Both the position numbers and the translations under genes were made by a program. This document shows, piece by piece, positions 12,383 through 21,237 of a stretch of DNA of 64,000 bases. How positions within the stretch are numbered: the first letter of the stretch is position 1; each line of letters opens with the position of its first letter. The notes beneath the pieces are model-generated. The model was not told where the DNA came from, did not search any database, and saw nothing but the letters and a program-made list of their open reading frames with translations. This stretch comes from UBA1351 sp964563505 (GTDB taxonomy: Bacteria > Bacillota > Clostridia > Lachnospirales > Vallitaleaceae), in NCBI GenBank assembly GCA_964563505.1, contig CAZLXW010000003.1, positions 37,792 through 101,791 of the forward strand, in the 5' to 3' direction.

Positions 12383-14260
12383 CTATACGTCTTTCGGAAA
12401 AACAATTTTTTCAATCTGTTTTAGAATACTCACGACCGGAATCTCTTCATCCTTGATTGCTAAAACTTCATAGGTATAAGCCTCACTTAACAAATCACAT
12501 AATTGATCTTTGGCTTCGTCTGTATATGCTAATATTCCTAAGGTATTTTTATCCAATGAAAAGGTATATTTGTTATGTTCTTTTATGTCAGAAACCACCC
12601 GGCGATGAAACAATTGCTTGTCTTTGGCTATTGCAAGAATAATATAAAAAGATTCTGTACTGTAGCGCATGTTATCGACAAACTCAGAAAGGATATTCAC
12701 AAACTCTATGGCTTCATCTCGAATATAGTTTAACCGAACATTTTCGACCTCATTCAGCTGTTTTACAATCGGTGCAATATGATTAGCAATCGTTTCTAAG
12801 GTCAATAAATTTTCTTCCGAAAACATAAGTCCTTTTTCGACAGAAAACAAGCAGATAACTCCTAGTAATTCCGGAAGAATATGATCAATATGCAAGGGGA
12901 CTATAATTGCCCCTTGAACAGACTCATAGAGGTCATCCGTGTAAACTTCTGCAAGCAGACTAGCAACATCATCCGCAGAATACTTTATAACCGCTTTACC
13001 ATTTTTTAAAAACTCAAGGTCTTCCTTCATCGAAAAAGATGAGCCTTCAGTTTCCATATGAAGTTGATTTTGAATCTGAAAAGAGGAATCCCTCTGATTG
13101 AACAAGGCAAAGCAACTTGACTTGTATCCAAATGCTACTTTTAATGTCTCTAGGGTAAGCTCTCCTAAATTTTCAATGTCTTCAGCCAAATTCAAGTTTT
13201 TAACAAGATTATTCATGACTTGTAATCGTGTAAACTTTTCATGCAAAAGTTGACGATGATTTTTAAGTGCTTCCATATTTCTTGCATTGGCCACTGCAAT
13301 GTATGTTGCCGATGCAAGACTTTCAATCAATTCAAAAATCTCGCTTTCATACTCGCTTTCATTGACTTTTCGACTTAAGGTAACAAACCCAAGCAAATAT
13401 CCATCTTGAATTAGATTAATAATATATTTTGTTTCATAGGTATCTAGTATACTCATGGACTCAGAAAAGAAAGCTGAAAACAATTGTTTTTCATCGGGAT
13501 TATCATAATCGATAACCACTCCACACCGGTTATTCTTAATATTTTTACTATGAATAAAAGAAGGTCTAAAGCGAATTTTATTATATACATCAATTAAATT
13601 CATGCATTCATATCGTTGTCCAATGTCATCAAAAATATAAATCGATGTAATTCGACTTTGTGTCAATTCAGAAAAGACACTGTTTGTCATTTGAATAACT
13701 TGGCCTACATCAAGTTCACTCAGCAATGCTTTTGACGCCTGATTGATTGCAAAAAGGTTGAATACTTTTGCATCTAATTTTTTCTTAACCTGTTCTAATG
13801 CATTATATGATTCATAATTTGAAAGAGATAAACTAAATAAGTTCATTAAGGCTTCCGCTATGATTAGGTCACCTTCCGTAACGTCCTCTTTATAAAATGC
13901 CACAAACCCAAGTAAGCTTTTTCCCATAATAAGAGGAATCGCATACTTAGGTTTATCTTTTAAAAATAGTTCACTTGGTATGTAGGTGTTTAATCTTTCT
14001 TCATTAATCAGTCCTGCATGAAAATACACAAGTTCATTATGATGGGGTTCTTTTAAAAAAGACAAGGCATGATTATATGCACCTTTGTAATTTTCAACTT
14101 CATATATGCCATCTTTTTCAACAATGAGTATGCACGATGCCGGATGAATCAATTCTATTGAAAAATCAAATATATATTCAAGCATATTTTCAAGGGAAAA
14201 TCGTTGAGAAAAAAATTCAATCGCATTTACCAACTTCGTGTATTGTTCTGTCTGTTGCAT
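12383..14260 (-). CDS. multi-GAF-domain sensor protein without output domain
   Basis: A 625-residue cytosolic protein that looks like three to four consecutive GAF-type modules (for example residues 20-150, 180-330, 345-490 and a C-terminal 500-620 module) separated by coiled-coil helices such as ALEQVKKKLDAKVFNLFAINQ. I see no histidine-kinase, GGDEF, HD or helix-turn-helix motif. GAF domains bind small ligands or partner proteins. Encoded between an SH3 lipoprotein and a Crp/Fnr regulator, with gaps of 8 and 15 bases, so it probably acts by protein contact, possibly with the regulator that follows. GAF assignment is from pattern only; ligand unknown. Confidence 0.7.
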   Translation of the reverse strand: MQQTEQYTKLVNAIEFFSQRFSLENMLEYIFDFSIELIHPASCILIVEKDGIYEVENYKGAYNHALSFLKEPHHNELVYFHAGLINEERLNTYIPSELFLKDKPKYAIPLIMGKSLLGFVAFYKEDVTEGDLIIAEALMNLFSLSLSNYESYNALEQVKKKLDAKVFNLFAINQASKALLSELDVGQVIQMTNSVFSELTQSRITSIYIFDDIGQRYECMNLIDVYNKIRFRPSFIHSKNIKNNRCGVVIDYDNPDEKQLFSAFFSESMSILDTYETKYIINLIQDGYLLGFVTLSRKVNESEYESEIFELIESLASATYIAVANARNMEALKNHRQLLHEKFTRLQVMNNLVKNLNLAEDIENLGELTLETLKVAFGYKSSCFALFNQRDSSFQIQNQLHMETEGSSFSMKEDLEFLKNGKAVIKYSADDVASLLAEVYTDDLYESVQGAIIVPLHIDHILPELLGVICLFSVEKGLMFSEENLLTLETIANHIAPIVKQLNEVENVRLNYIRDEAIEFVNILSEFVDNMRYSTESFYIILAIAKDKQLFHRRVVSDIKEHNKYTFSLDKNTLGILAYTDEAKDQLCDLLSEAYTYEVLAIKDEEIPVVSILKQIEKIVFPKDV

Positions 14261-14268
14261 AGGGCCCC

Positions 14269-15084
14269 CTATTCTATCGTTACAGATACAAGCGTTGCTT
14301 GATTATAGGCATCCTCAACACCATAGCCTATCGTATAATCCTTAATCTTCATCGTTGCAAAACCTTGGGTTCCGACTTCGCCAAATTTATTGGCAACTTC
14401 ACTGTAATCGTTAAGGATAAACAATACCCCGGATATATCATTACCCATTCTCGGCAAGAGAACACTCGATGCTTCATCCGGAACAAAACGAACAACTGTT
14501 CCAAAAGATAATCGGGATGTCTCATGATAAAACGTTCCGGTAAGTTCCACTTCGCCATCAAAGACAATTTTGTTGAGGTTATCAATTTGGCTGATTTCTT
14601 TAACCAGCATACCGACAATTTGATCACCCACATTGATTTCATTGGGTTTAAAAGGATTATCGATATACTGAGGAATTGGCATAACTTCAATATCTACGAT
14701 TTGTGTTGAGTTTTCCTCAACGCGAATAGTAATCTCTGTCTGTGCACAAAACCATCCTGCGACATATCCTTGCTTATTTGGCTCAAATTCCACGAGATAC
14801 CATAATCTTTTTTGCGAATCTTCTTTTTCATCAATCACTTGAAATTTATCATTTTTATAGACTGCGCCGACTTGTGTACTTTCAATATCTGCATCGCTTC
14901 GGACATTTAACCGTTCCGCTTCCACATTGATATAGCTTGCAGAGACTGTTCGGGGTTCAAATACGGTTTCAACAATTACCTCTTGCTCCGTTGATTTATC
15001 GTTGCCTTTTCCGACATCAACTGTTTCTAGAGTACATCCCATAAGAAGGAGCATGAGACTAAAATATATAATCACTTTTTTCAC
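14269..15084 (-). CDS. SH3-domain lipoprotein
   Basis: A 271-residue secreted lipoprotein: short basic N-terminus, hydrophobic core and lipobox LLMGC at about residue 16, then an acidic linker, then a bacterial SH3 module (about residues 50-105; ERLNVRSDADIESTQVG), and a C-terminal beta-rich region that I do not recognise. The start is GTG 15084: AGGAGGT lies six bases upstream and the GTG overlaps the fetB stop as GTGA. A longer ATG-initiated frame would remove the signal peptide from the N-terminus and is rejected. SH3 modules of this type bind cell-wall peptide. Position in a transporter and sensor operon suggests an envelope-associated sensor or anchor, which is inference. Confidence 0.82.
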   Translation of the reverse strand: MKKVIIYFSLMLLLMGCTLETVDVGKGNDKSTEQEVIVETVFEPRTVSASYINVEAERLNVRSDADIESTQVGAVYKNDKFQVIDEKEDSQKRLWYLVEFEPNKQGYVAGWFCAQTEITIRVEENSTQIVDIEVMPIPQYIDNPFKPNEINVGDQIVGMLVKEISQIDNLNKIVFDGEVELTGTFYHETSRLSFGTVVRFVPDEASSVLLPRMGNDISGVLFILNDYSEVANKFGEVGTQGFATMKIKDYTIGYGVEDAYNQATLVSVTIE

Positions 15085-15881
15085 GATGATACCTCCTCTT
15101 TTAGAAACTGCTTTTTTATCTGACATTTAGCGTTAAACATATTTTTTGATGATAGTACTATAGCCAAATATATATTAAAGTACTTGGTTATAAATATTGC
15201 AATCATAATTGCAATTTGGTATCGAATCGCTTCAATCGGAATCGTTCCCCCTAGGATTTGACCAGTCATCATTCCTGGTAGTGAGACTAAACCAATTGTA
15301 GCAATTGAGGCAATGGTCGGATTAACCGACACTAAAACAGCCTCTTTAAAATATGGTTTTAGGGCTTCAAATTTCGTTGCGCCAAGCATCAAATCATAGT
15401 GATAAACATTTTCATTTTTTATTAATCCATTATAAAACGTGGATAAACCAATCATATTTCCATTTAGTCCGTTACCTAACAACATCCCCCCAATTGTAAT
15501 AATATACTTTGCTTCAAAGATTTGATCAATTTGGATGACAAAACCATTAAAGAAAAGTAGCATCAATATATTCGGGATCAGCAAGGAAATTAAAACCGGC
15601 AAAAATGCGATTGTGCGTTTTATGGGAATCGAGCCACCAATAGATATCGTTGCTACTACAATCATAACAATGATATAAGCAATATTCAACCAAATATTAT
15701 TTAAGTCAAAAATATATTGCAAATAAATGCCAACAATTGTTAACTGGATAACCATCCGTGCTATTGAAATGATAATTTTTTTTGTTTGAGTGATACCTAT
15801 ACTTCGATTAAATATAAAAATCGGTATTACTAATGCAATGAGAAAAATCAGATTTAGGGTTCCTATTGGTTCAACACCCAT
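15081..15881 (-). CDS. fetB: ABC transporter permease, FetB/UPF0014 family
   Basis: About 266 residues with roughly seven hydrophobic segments and the family motif region MLGATKFEALKPYFKEA followed by SLPGMMTGQILGGTIP, both typical of UPF0014 (E. coli FetB/YbbM). FetAB has been linked to iron export and peroxide resistance in E. coli. ATG 15881 shares a base with the fetA stop (TAATG); a GTG at 15890 is an alternative. It ends with a GTGA overlap to the lipoprotein gene. Full length. The transported substrate in this organism is unproven. Confidence 0.87.
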   Translation of the reverse strand: MGVEPIGTLNLIFLIALVIPIFIFNRSIGITQTKKIIISIARMVIQLTIVGIYLQYIFDLNNIWLNIAYIIVMIVVATISIGGSIPIKRTIAFLPVLISLLIPNILMLLFFNGFVIQIDQIFEAKYIITIGGMLLGNGLNGNMIGLSTFYNGLIKNENVYHYDLMLGATKFEALKPYFKEAVLVSVNPTIASIATIGLVSLPGMMTGQILGGTIPIEAIRYQIAIMIAIFITKYFNIYLAIVLSSKNMFNAKCQIKKQFLKEEVSS

Positions 15882-16510
15882 TAAGCCCACCCAACCTTTC
15901 TAAAAGCCCCATGGTCTTCCCATATTTGGTCATGACTTATGGCAATGACGGTTTCTTCACATTGGGCAAAGTAATCGACAGTTTTTTTCTTCAGTTCTTT
16001 ATCAAGTCCCGAGGTTATTTCATCCAGCAAAAAAATGGGCCGTTTTAGCATAATTGCCAAAATAATACCGAGTCGTTGTCGTTCTCCCCCCGATAAATCT
16101 TCTGAATTTTTATAGACATAGCGGGGATCAAATTCAAAATACTCCATTAATTCATTGTCTAATAAATAATCACCGGAAAAATTTAAGGAATTATGTTTGT
16201 AGCTTTGAATACTAAGTAAGTAATTCTTTACATTTCCCTTACGAATAGTTACATCTTGATTGACGTAAGCAAACTGATTTCGAACCTCTCTAAAATCTTT
16301 GCCTTCAATAGCACTTCCTTGAACGACTATCTCACCCGCTTCATATTCAACGAACCCCAAGAGTGCCTTGATTAGACTGGATTTACCCGTTCCTGATTTT
16401 CCGGAAATTAATACTTTTTCTCCTTTTTTAATGTCCAAATTATAACCTTCAATAATGGTTTTTTTTTCGAATTTTATCATTAAATCTTTAAACTGAATGT
16501 CATAACCCAT
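15881..16510 (-). CDS. fetA: ABC transporter ATP-binding protein, FetA type
   Basis: A 209-residue ABC ATPase with Walker A GKSGTGKSS (about residues 37-45), Q-loop YVNQD, signature LSGGERQRL, Walker B FLLDEITSGLD and switch histidine ISHDQ. Small size and direct coupling to the UPF0014 permease identify it as the FetA/YbbL partner. Its stop overlaps the permease start (TAATG). It starts at ATG 16510 with GGAG upstream, 15 bases after UPF0316. All catalytic residues present, so an active exporter ATPase is expected. Confidence 0.87.
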   Translation of the reverse strand: MGYDIQFKDLMIKFEKKTIIEGYNLDIKKGEKVLISGKSGTGKSSLIKALLGFVEYEAGEIVVQGSAIEGKDFREVRNQFAYVNQDVTIRKGNVKNYLLSIQSYKHNSLNFSGDYLLDNELMEYFEFDPRYVYKNSEDLSGGERQRLGIILAIMLKRPIFLLDEITSGLDKELKKKTVDYFAQCEETVIAISHDQIWEDHGAFRKVGWA

Positions 16511-16525
16511 TAATTTTCTCCTTAA

Positions 16526-17059
16526 TTATTTTTTTAGGATCCCATATCCTCCATAAACCGGTTTTACGTCGTTAATCGTAATGACGGCATTATGCTCCAA
16601 TTGCTTAATTAAATTAATCGCTTCAGCAGACCGTTTACGCTTAATATGCATAATAAGAACCGAACGTGGATGATTCATCCCCTGTCCAACAACTTCTGTA
16701 ACTGCAAAGCCTTTTGTACGAAGTGCTTTTCCCAATTCTTTGCCTGAACTTTCTTTCACAATAATCTCGACACGAACACTTCCAAACCCTAACTTTTGCT
16801 CAAAGAAAGAACCTGAAAATGTTCCAATAGAAAATCCTAATGCATACACCACCAGTTTAAATGGATCTTCTGTCAGATTCGCTAGTACTTGCGATACTAA
16901 AAGAGCCCATATGACAACTTCAACAAGCCCAATCATAGCTCCTTTTATACGTTCACCTTTAGTGACCAGCACAATACGTATTGTTGCCATTGTCACTTCA
17001 ATAATCTTTACGACAAATATAATAATATAAATGTATATGGGTTCATTCAAAAAATTCAT
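16526..17059 (-). CDS. UPF0316 membrane protein (DUF5698 plus DUF2179)
   Basis: The 177-residue protein has three hydrophobic segments in its first about 90 residues, then a soluble DUF2179-type domain (residues about 95-165; VRVEIIVKESSGKELGKALR and ALITIND-like beta strands). This architecture matches UPF0316 of Gram-positive bacteria. DUF2179 domains are suspected ligand-binding regulatory domains; no activity is established to my knowledge. Its ATG shares one base with the stop of the DUF3783 gene (TAATG), so the two are coupled and are probably functionally linked. Confidence 0.85.
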   Translation of the reverse strand: MNFLNEPIYIYIIIFVVKIIEVTMATIRIVLVTKGERIKGAMIGLVEVVIWALLVSQVLANLTEDPFKLVVYALGFSIGTFSGSFFEQKLGFGSVRVEIIVKESSGKELGKALRTKGFAVTEVVGQGMNHPRSVLIMHIKRKRSAEAINLIKQLEHNAVITINDVKPVYGGYGILKK

Positions 17060-17463
17060 TATTTCAACGCCTCTTTTTCTCGCTTTAATTCTTCAACTAA
17101 CTCGCTAAACTGCCATTTTTTACTTGTCGGAGTTACCATTGCTACAATAGGACGCACATCAACATCCTTAAACAGTTTTGTAATAAATGCATTAACCTCA
17201 TACTGGCTTGTACTATTAAAAATAATCACTTTATCATCATGTTCATGATAGGATGACACTGCGTCTGCTTCCTTATCTGTAATTATTTCTTTGATTCGTT
17301 GATTACAATCTGCCTGTTCAATATAGATGAGCTCATCAATACCTGCCTCGGCCATGATTGTTCTCAAACTCTGGACACCTTCTTTACTATATCCATAGAC
17401 CAAAATAGCGTTGCGCCCTTCAGGCCGTTTACGATCTTCTAAATCCATTCGATTAAATGACAT
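17059..17463 (-). CDS. DUF3783-type protein
   Basis: A 134-residue soluble alpha/beta protein beginning MSFNRMDLEDRKRPEGRN, with an AILVYGYSKEGVQSLRTIM segment and a later QYEVNAFITKLFKDVDVRPIV segment. This pattern is what I remember of DUF3783, a clostridial family without known function. AAGGAGG precedes ATG 17463. It is encoded between the amino-acid transporter ATPase and UPF0316. The family name is from memory and should be checked by profile search. Confidence 0.65.
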   Translation of the reverse strand: MSFNRMDLEDRKRPEGRNAILVYGYSKEGVQSLRTIMAEAGIDELIYIEQADCNQRIKEIITDKEADAVSSYHEHDDKVIIFNSTSQYEVNAFITKLFKDVDVRPIVAMVTPTSKKWQFSELVEELKREKEALK

Positions 17464-17475
17464 TCTCTTCCTCCT

Positions 17476-18201
17476 TTAATGAAATGATAATACTTTATCC
17501 AAAAATATTCTTAACTTCTCTGTCTGAGGTTCTTCCAATATATTCGTTGCACCATGTTCGATGATTCTACCTTCTTCCATATAAATAATGTAATCTGCAA
17601 GTTCCCTTGCAAAACCTATTTCATGGGTTACTAAGATAACATCTTTGTTGTCTTCAACCAAAGTTTCAATGGATTTTAAAACCTCAAATGTTAGTACCGG
17701 ATCTAAGCTTGATGTCGGTTCATCAAGCAAAATGACTTCCGGCTGTATAGCAAGGGCTCTTACGATAGATACTCTCTGGGCTTGACCTCCACTAATTTGA
17801 TGAGGTTGTTTATTCTTATGATCAATTAAGCCGAATTTTGTTAATAATGCTTCAACTTCTGTTCGTGCTTGTGTATGTTTTCGATGATGGACTTTTTCCA
17901 TAATCATACATATATTATTAATGACCGACAAGTGATTAAATAGGTTGTGATCTTGAAAAACAAAGCCTATACGTTTTCGATACTCCGTCAAATCCACCTT
18001 GTCAATGGATTGATTATTTAACACAATATTACCACCTTCAAAGGATTCAAGTCCGGCTATTAATCTAAGAAGCGTCGATTTTCCACTTCCTGAAGGACCA
18101 ATAAGCGCAAGCACTTTTATATTTTTCATAGATAAATCAAGTTTATCTAATATCCTCACATCATCATAGTATTTCTCAACGTGATCGAGTTTCAAATTCA
18201 C
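17476..18201 (-). CDS. polar amino-acid ABC transporter, ATP-binding protein
   Basis: A 241-residue ABC ATPase with Walker A GPSGSGKST, Q-loop VFQDHNLF, signature ISGGQAQR, Walker B VILLDEPTSSLDP and switch His VTHEIGFA, the PAAT-family (GlnQ/HisP) pattern. The C-terminal LEEPQTEKLRIFL is also typical. It begins with GTG 18201 and a weak GGTG site, 21 bases after the permease gene; low initiation may be compensated by coupling. With the next two genes it makes an importer for a polar amino acid; specificity cannot be read from the sequence. Confidence 0.92.
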   Translation of the reverse strand: MNLKLDHVEKYYDDVRILDKLDLSMKNIKVLALIGPSGSGKSTLLRLIAGLESFEGGNIVLNNQSIDKVDLTEYRKRIGFVFQDHNLFNHLSVINNICMIMEKVHHRKHTQARTEVEALLTKFGLIDHKNKQPHQISGGQAQRVSIVRALAIQPEVILLDEPTSSLDPVLTFEVLKSIETLVEDNKDVILVTHEIGFARELADYIIYMEEGRIIEHGATNILEEPQTEKLRIFLDKVLSFH

Positions 18202-18222
18202 GATTTCACCAAAGCCTCTCTA

Positions 18223-18975
18223 TTATTTTATAATACGTACATGAAGTCGTTCTTCTAGCTTTCGCACAAAGATGATCAAAGGTACTGTGATAATCCAATA
18301 GCCAATAGACACAACGACAAATCCTTCTGCAAAACGGAATGTACTTGACTGCACAACATTTATTTCATTAAAAAATTCGTTCAACGCCATATAGGACAAC
18401 AATGCACTTCCTTTAATCGTTAATGCAAACTGACCGGCAAGTGGCGGTAATATACTTTTTAGTACTTGGGGAAAGATGACATAACGATATGTTTGGGCTC
18501 TTGTAAGCCCAAACATTTTCGCTGTTTGCCATTGGTTAATATGAATCGACTCAATGGCGCCTTTGTATATGTCCGAAATATATGCGCCAATGTATAAGCC
18601 AAGTGTAACCACACCCACTAAAAGCTTTGAATCAACTGAAAAAGCATTACCTATATAATAATAGGATACAATTGCAATCACAAGTAGTGGTGTACCAAAT
18701 ATAATTGTTTTATGAATCCCTGCAACATATTTTATTGCCACTACACCGGATTGACTCATAAAATACAAAACAAGACCTACAACTAAGGACAGTAACACCC
18801 CAAGAACACTTACTTCAATAGTTTTAATCCATCCGTTGAATATAACTGTTCGGTATTCAACATAGGGAGTAAAATCTAGCCTCACTCCAATTGCACGTGT
18901 GGTCACAAAATAAAATAAACCGACGTACAAAGATAAGGCTATTATAAAATTTAAGGTTTTATTTATTTTATTCAT
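18223..18975 (-). CDS. polar amino-acid ABC transporter, permease
   Basis: A 250-residue inner-membrane protein with about five to six hydrophobic segments and the binding-protein-dependent transport motif (EAA-like loop: WQTAKMFGLTRAQTYRYVIF, then PQVLKSILPPLAGQF). This belongs to the His/Glu/Gln/Arg/opine permease group. AAGGA precedes ATG 18975. A single permease gene implies a homodimer. Lies between the binding protein and the ATPase genes. Confidence 0.9.
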   Translation of the reverse strand: MNKINKTLNFIIALSLYVGLFYFVTTRAIGVRLDFTPYVEYRTVIFNGWIKTIEVSVLGVLLSLVVGLVLYFMSQSGVVAIKYVAGIHKTIIFGTPLLVIAIVSYYYIGNAFSVDSKLLVGVVTLGLYIGAYISDIYKGAIESIHINQWQTAKMFGLTRAQTYRYVIFPQVLKSILPPLAGQFALTIKGSALLSYMALNEFFNEINVVQSSTFRFAEGFVVVSIGYWIITVPLIIFVRKLEERLHVRIIK

Positions 18976-19018
18976 ACGGTCCTTCTTTCATGTCTTTTCT
19001 TCTCTAGTCATTTCGAGT

Positions 19019-19840
19019 TTAGAAAAAGAAATCTAACCCGTATTCTTCAAATTCTGCTATTTCATCTTGTAGATAGTTTTGTCGGATTTCATCATACGTA
19101 CCATCTTCTTTTGCTTCTTCTAAAAATGTGTTGATTTTCTCTTTTAATTTATCTTCGCCTTTTCGCATAGCAATTCCCCAGCCTTTTGTATTTGGAAGTG
19201 GCTCTAAAATTGCCTTTGTTGTATCCGGATAATTTTGATTATGTCGAATAACTGATAGCGGATCATAGATAAATATGTCTGCTTTTCCTTGAGCAACCTC
19301 TAATACAGCTGTCGCTTCTTGTTCAATATTAATAAGCGTTGCTTCTTGTGCGTTTGTTTTTGCCCATATTTCTGCAACCGTTCCTGATTTCACAGCAATC
19401 TTCACTTCCGGATCATTAATATCTTCCGGACCATTAACTTTTGAATCCACATGTGCCAAAACCATTAATGGTGCTGACGTATATTCATCTGAAAAATCAA
19501 CACGTTCAAGTCTTTCCGGTGTGACCGTCATTGACGAGATAATAATATCGACATTGCCTGTCTCTAGTGCAGGAATCAAGCTTGCATATCGAGTATCGAC
19601 GATTTCGATTTCTTTGTCCAAATACTCCCCTAATGCATAGGCTAATTGAACCGAAACTCCATCCGGCTCCCCCTCTGTATTCTTCGTTTCAAAGGGTGGA
19701 TATTGAAGTTCCATACCTACTTTTATAACATCTTTATCAAGTGTGTCTGTTTTTTTACCATATGCATCATCTGTCGCATTCTTTCCACAACCTACTACTA
19801 ATATAAGAATTATAAATAAAACACTTATTTTTTTCATCAT
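19019..19840 (-). CDS. polar amino-acid ABC transporter, substrate-binding lipoprotein
   Basis: The 273-residue protein has a lipobox (ILVVGCGKN, Cys at about residue 18) and the family 3 solute-binding fold: VGMELQYPPFE, VDIIISSMTVTPERLERVDFS and a C-terminal TYDEIRQNYL. It captures a polar amino acid outside the membrane. ATG 19840 is chosen because GGAGGAG is seven bases upstream; the earlier ATG at 19846 is only one base from that site. It is the first gene of the run that extends to the Crp/Fnr gene. A conserved arginine for the ligand carboxylate is expected but I do not assign it. Confidence 0.92.
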   Translation of the reverse strand: MMKKISVLFIILILVVGCGKNATDDAYGKKTDTLDKDVIKVGMELQYPPFETKNTEGEPDGVSVQLAYALGEYLDKEIEIVDTRYASLIPALETGNVDIIISSMTVTPERLERVDFSDEYTSAPLMVLAHVDSKVNGPEDINDPEVKIAVKSGTVAEIWAKTNAQEATLINIEQEATAVLEVAQGKADIFIYDPLSVIRHNQNYPDTTKAILEPLPNTKGWGIAMRKGEDKLKEKINTFLEEAKEDGTYDEIRQNYLQDEIAEFEEYGLDFFF

Positions 19841-19893
19841 CTTCATTCTCCTCCATTTCAATTCATATATTTCTATATTATGTAACTCTTTTA

Positions 19894-19921
19894 ATTATAC
19901 CGAAATAAATAATTTAGTCAA
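19894..19921 (-). promoter_or_regulatory. sigma-A promoter of the amino-acid ABC transporter operon
   Basis: Minus-strand TTGACT (19916-19921) and a consensus TATAAT (19894-19899) are separated by 16 bases. The start would be near 19887, giving a leader of about 45 bases, too short for a riboswitch. The divergent glycosyltransferase genes start 130 bases away. Confidence 0.75.
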
Positions 19922-20050
19922 CATCGGGAAAGTTCTTTATCTTGAAAGTTCTTACGTTAATTTTTCTATTTTCTAAGGATTTTCTAATCTAAATGGGTTA
20001 TTATAGAGATAACATATAAAATGAAACATATAAAGGAGTGAGTATTTATT

Positions 20051-21229
20051 ATGAAAATCGGACTCTTTACAGACTGTTATCTCCCCCAAATCAATGGTGT
20101 AGTTACGTCAGTCCTCATGTTAGAAGAAGAATTAGTACGCTTAGGCCACGAGGTTACAATCATAACGGTTGATGTTCCCGGATATTTAGATGAGCGGACG
20201 AATATTATACGCATAAAATCAATTCCTTTCCATCGTTGGAAAGAATTTCGTGTCGGCATTCCCATTAGCACGCATAAATTATCCCAGATTAAAACAATGC
20301 ACTTTGACCTAATCCACACCCATACTGAATTCAGCATCGGACTTTTAGGACGTCATATAGCCAAGACACTAGATATACCAACTGTTCATACCTATCACAC
20401 CATGTATGAAGATTATACCCATTACGTCAATCGTCTAAAGTACGGACACAGTGTACTCAAGAAATTCATTAAAACAGGCAGTAAATTTTATGTAAAAAGT
20501 TATGACGGTGTTATCGCTCCCTCTGCAAAAACCCGAAATGCGTTGATTGATTACGGTGTTCGAAATAATATCTTTGTGATGCCAACGGGCATTGACTTAA
20601 GTCATTTTATACACATGAGTCAGAACACTCCCGAACTTGATGCATTACGCCAAAAATACGGCTTAACAAAAGACCATCATATTTTGTTATCTGTTGGGCG
20701 TTTAAGCGAAGAAAAAAGTCATGATATGCTCATTCGGCAGTTACCTAAATTACTAGACCAGAATCCATCGATTCGTATTATGTTTGTTGGTGATGGCCCA
20801 TTTCGATCAAAACTTGAAAAACTTTGTCATAAATTAAAAATTAGTGATTATGTGATTTTTGCCGGGAAAATTCCTTTTGAGCATATTCATCTTTATTATA
20901 ATTTAGCGACACTATTCATTAGTTGTTCAAAAACGGAAACTCAAGGTTTAACAATTATTGAGGCAATGGCATGTAATCTACCTGTCATCGTTTACAATGA
21001 TACCCATGTTAAAGATATTGTTCTTCATAAAAAAACCGGTTATTTATTTACGACTGAACAAGAACTGCTTGAAAACATTCAACACAGTTTATCCAATCCT
21101 GTCATAAGAAAGCTATTAACTCAAAATGCACAAATTATTATTCGATCAATTTCAAAAGAAAACTATGGAAAAAATGCCGAAAAAATATATGCGCACATTA
21201 TTTCGAGACCAAAATCTGAGCTTATCTAG
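20051..21229 (+). CDS. family 4 glycosyltransferase, probably diacylglycerol glucosyltransferase
   Basis: A 392-residue GT-B enzyme. The N-terminus (MKIGLFTDCYLPQINGVVTS) and the HTYHTMYEDYTHY loop are typical of GT4 enzymes that transfer glucose to diacylglycerol; the C-terminal half has LLSVGRLSEEKSHDMLI and the nucleotide-sugar E-x7-E motif in TETQGLTIIEAMAC. It probably makes monoglycosyl-diacylglycerol, the first step to membrane glycolipid or lipoteichoic-acid anchor. It starts an operon with a second glycosyltransferase nine bases later and a flippase-like protein. Sugar and acceptor are inferred from similarity of sequence style; mannosyl transfer is the main alternative. Confidence 0.85.
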   Translation: MKIGLFTDCYLPQINGVVTSVLMLEEELVRLGHEVTIITVDVPGYLDERTNIIRIKSIPFHRWKEFRVGIPISTHKLSQIKTMHFDLIHTHTEFSIGLLGRHIAKTLDIPTVHTYHTMYEDYTHYVNRLKYGHSVLKKFIKTGSKFYVKSYDGVIAPSAKTRNALIDYGVRNNIFVMPTGIDLSHFIHMSQNTPELDALRQKYGLTKDHHILLSVGRLSEEKSHDMLIRQLPKLLDQNPSIRIMFVGDGPFRSKLEKLCHKLKISDYVIFAGKIPFEHIHLYYNLATLFISCSKTETQGLTIIEAMACNLPVIVYNDTHVKDIVLHKKTGYLFTTEQELLENIQHSLSNPVIRKLLTQNAQIIIRSISKENYGKNAEKIYAHIISRPKSELI

Positions 21230-21237
21230 GAGGAATT

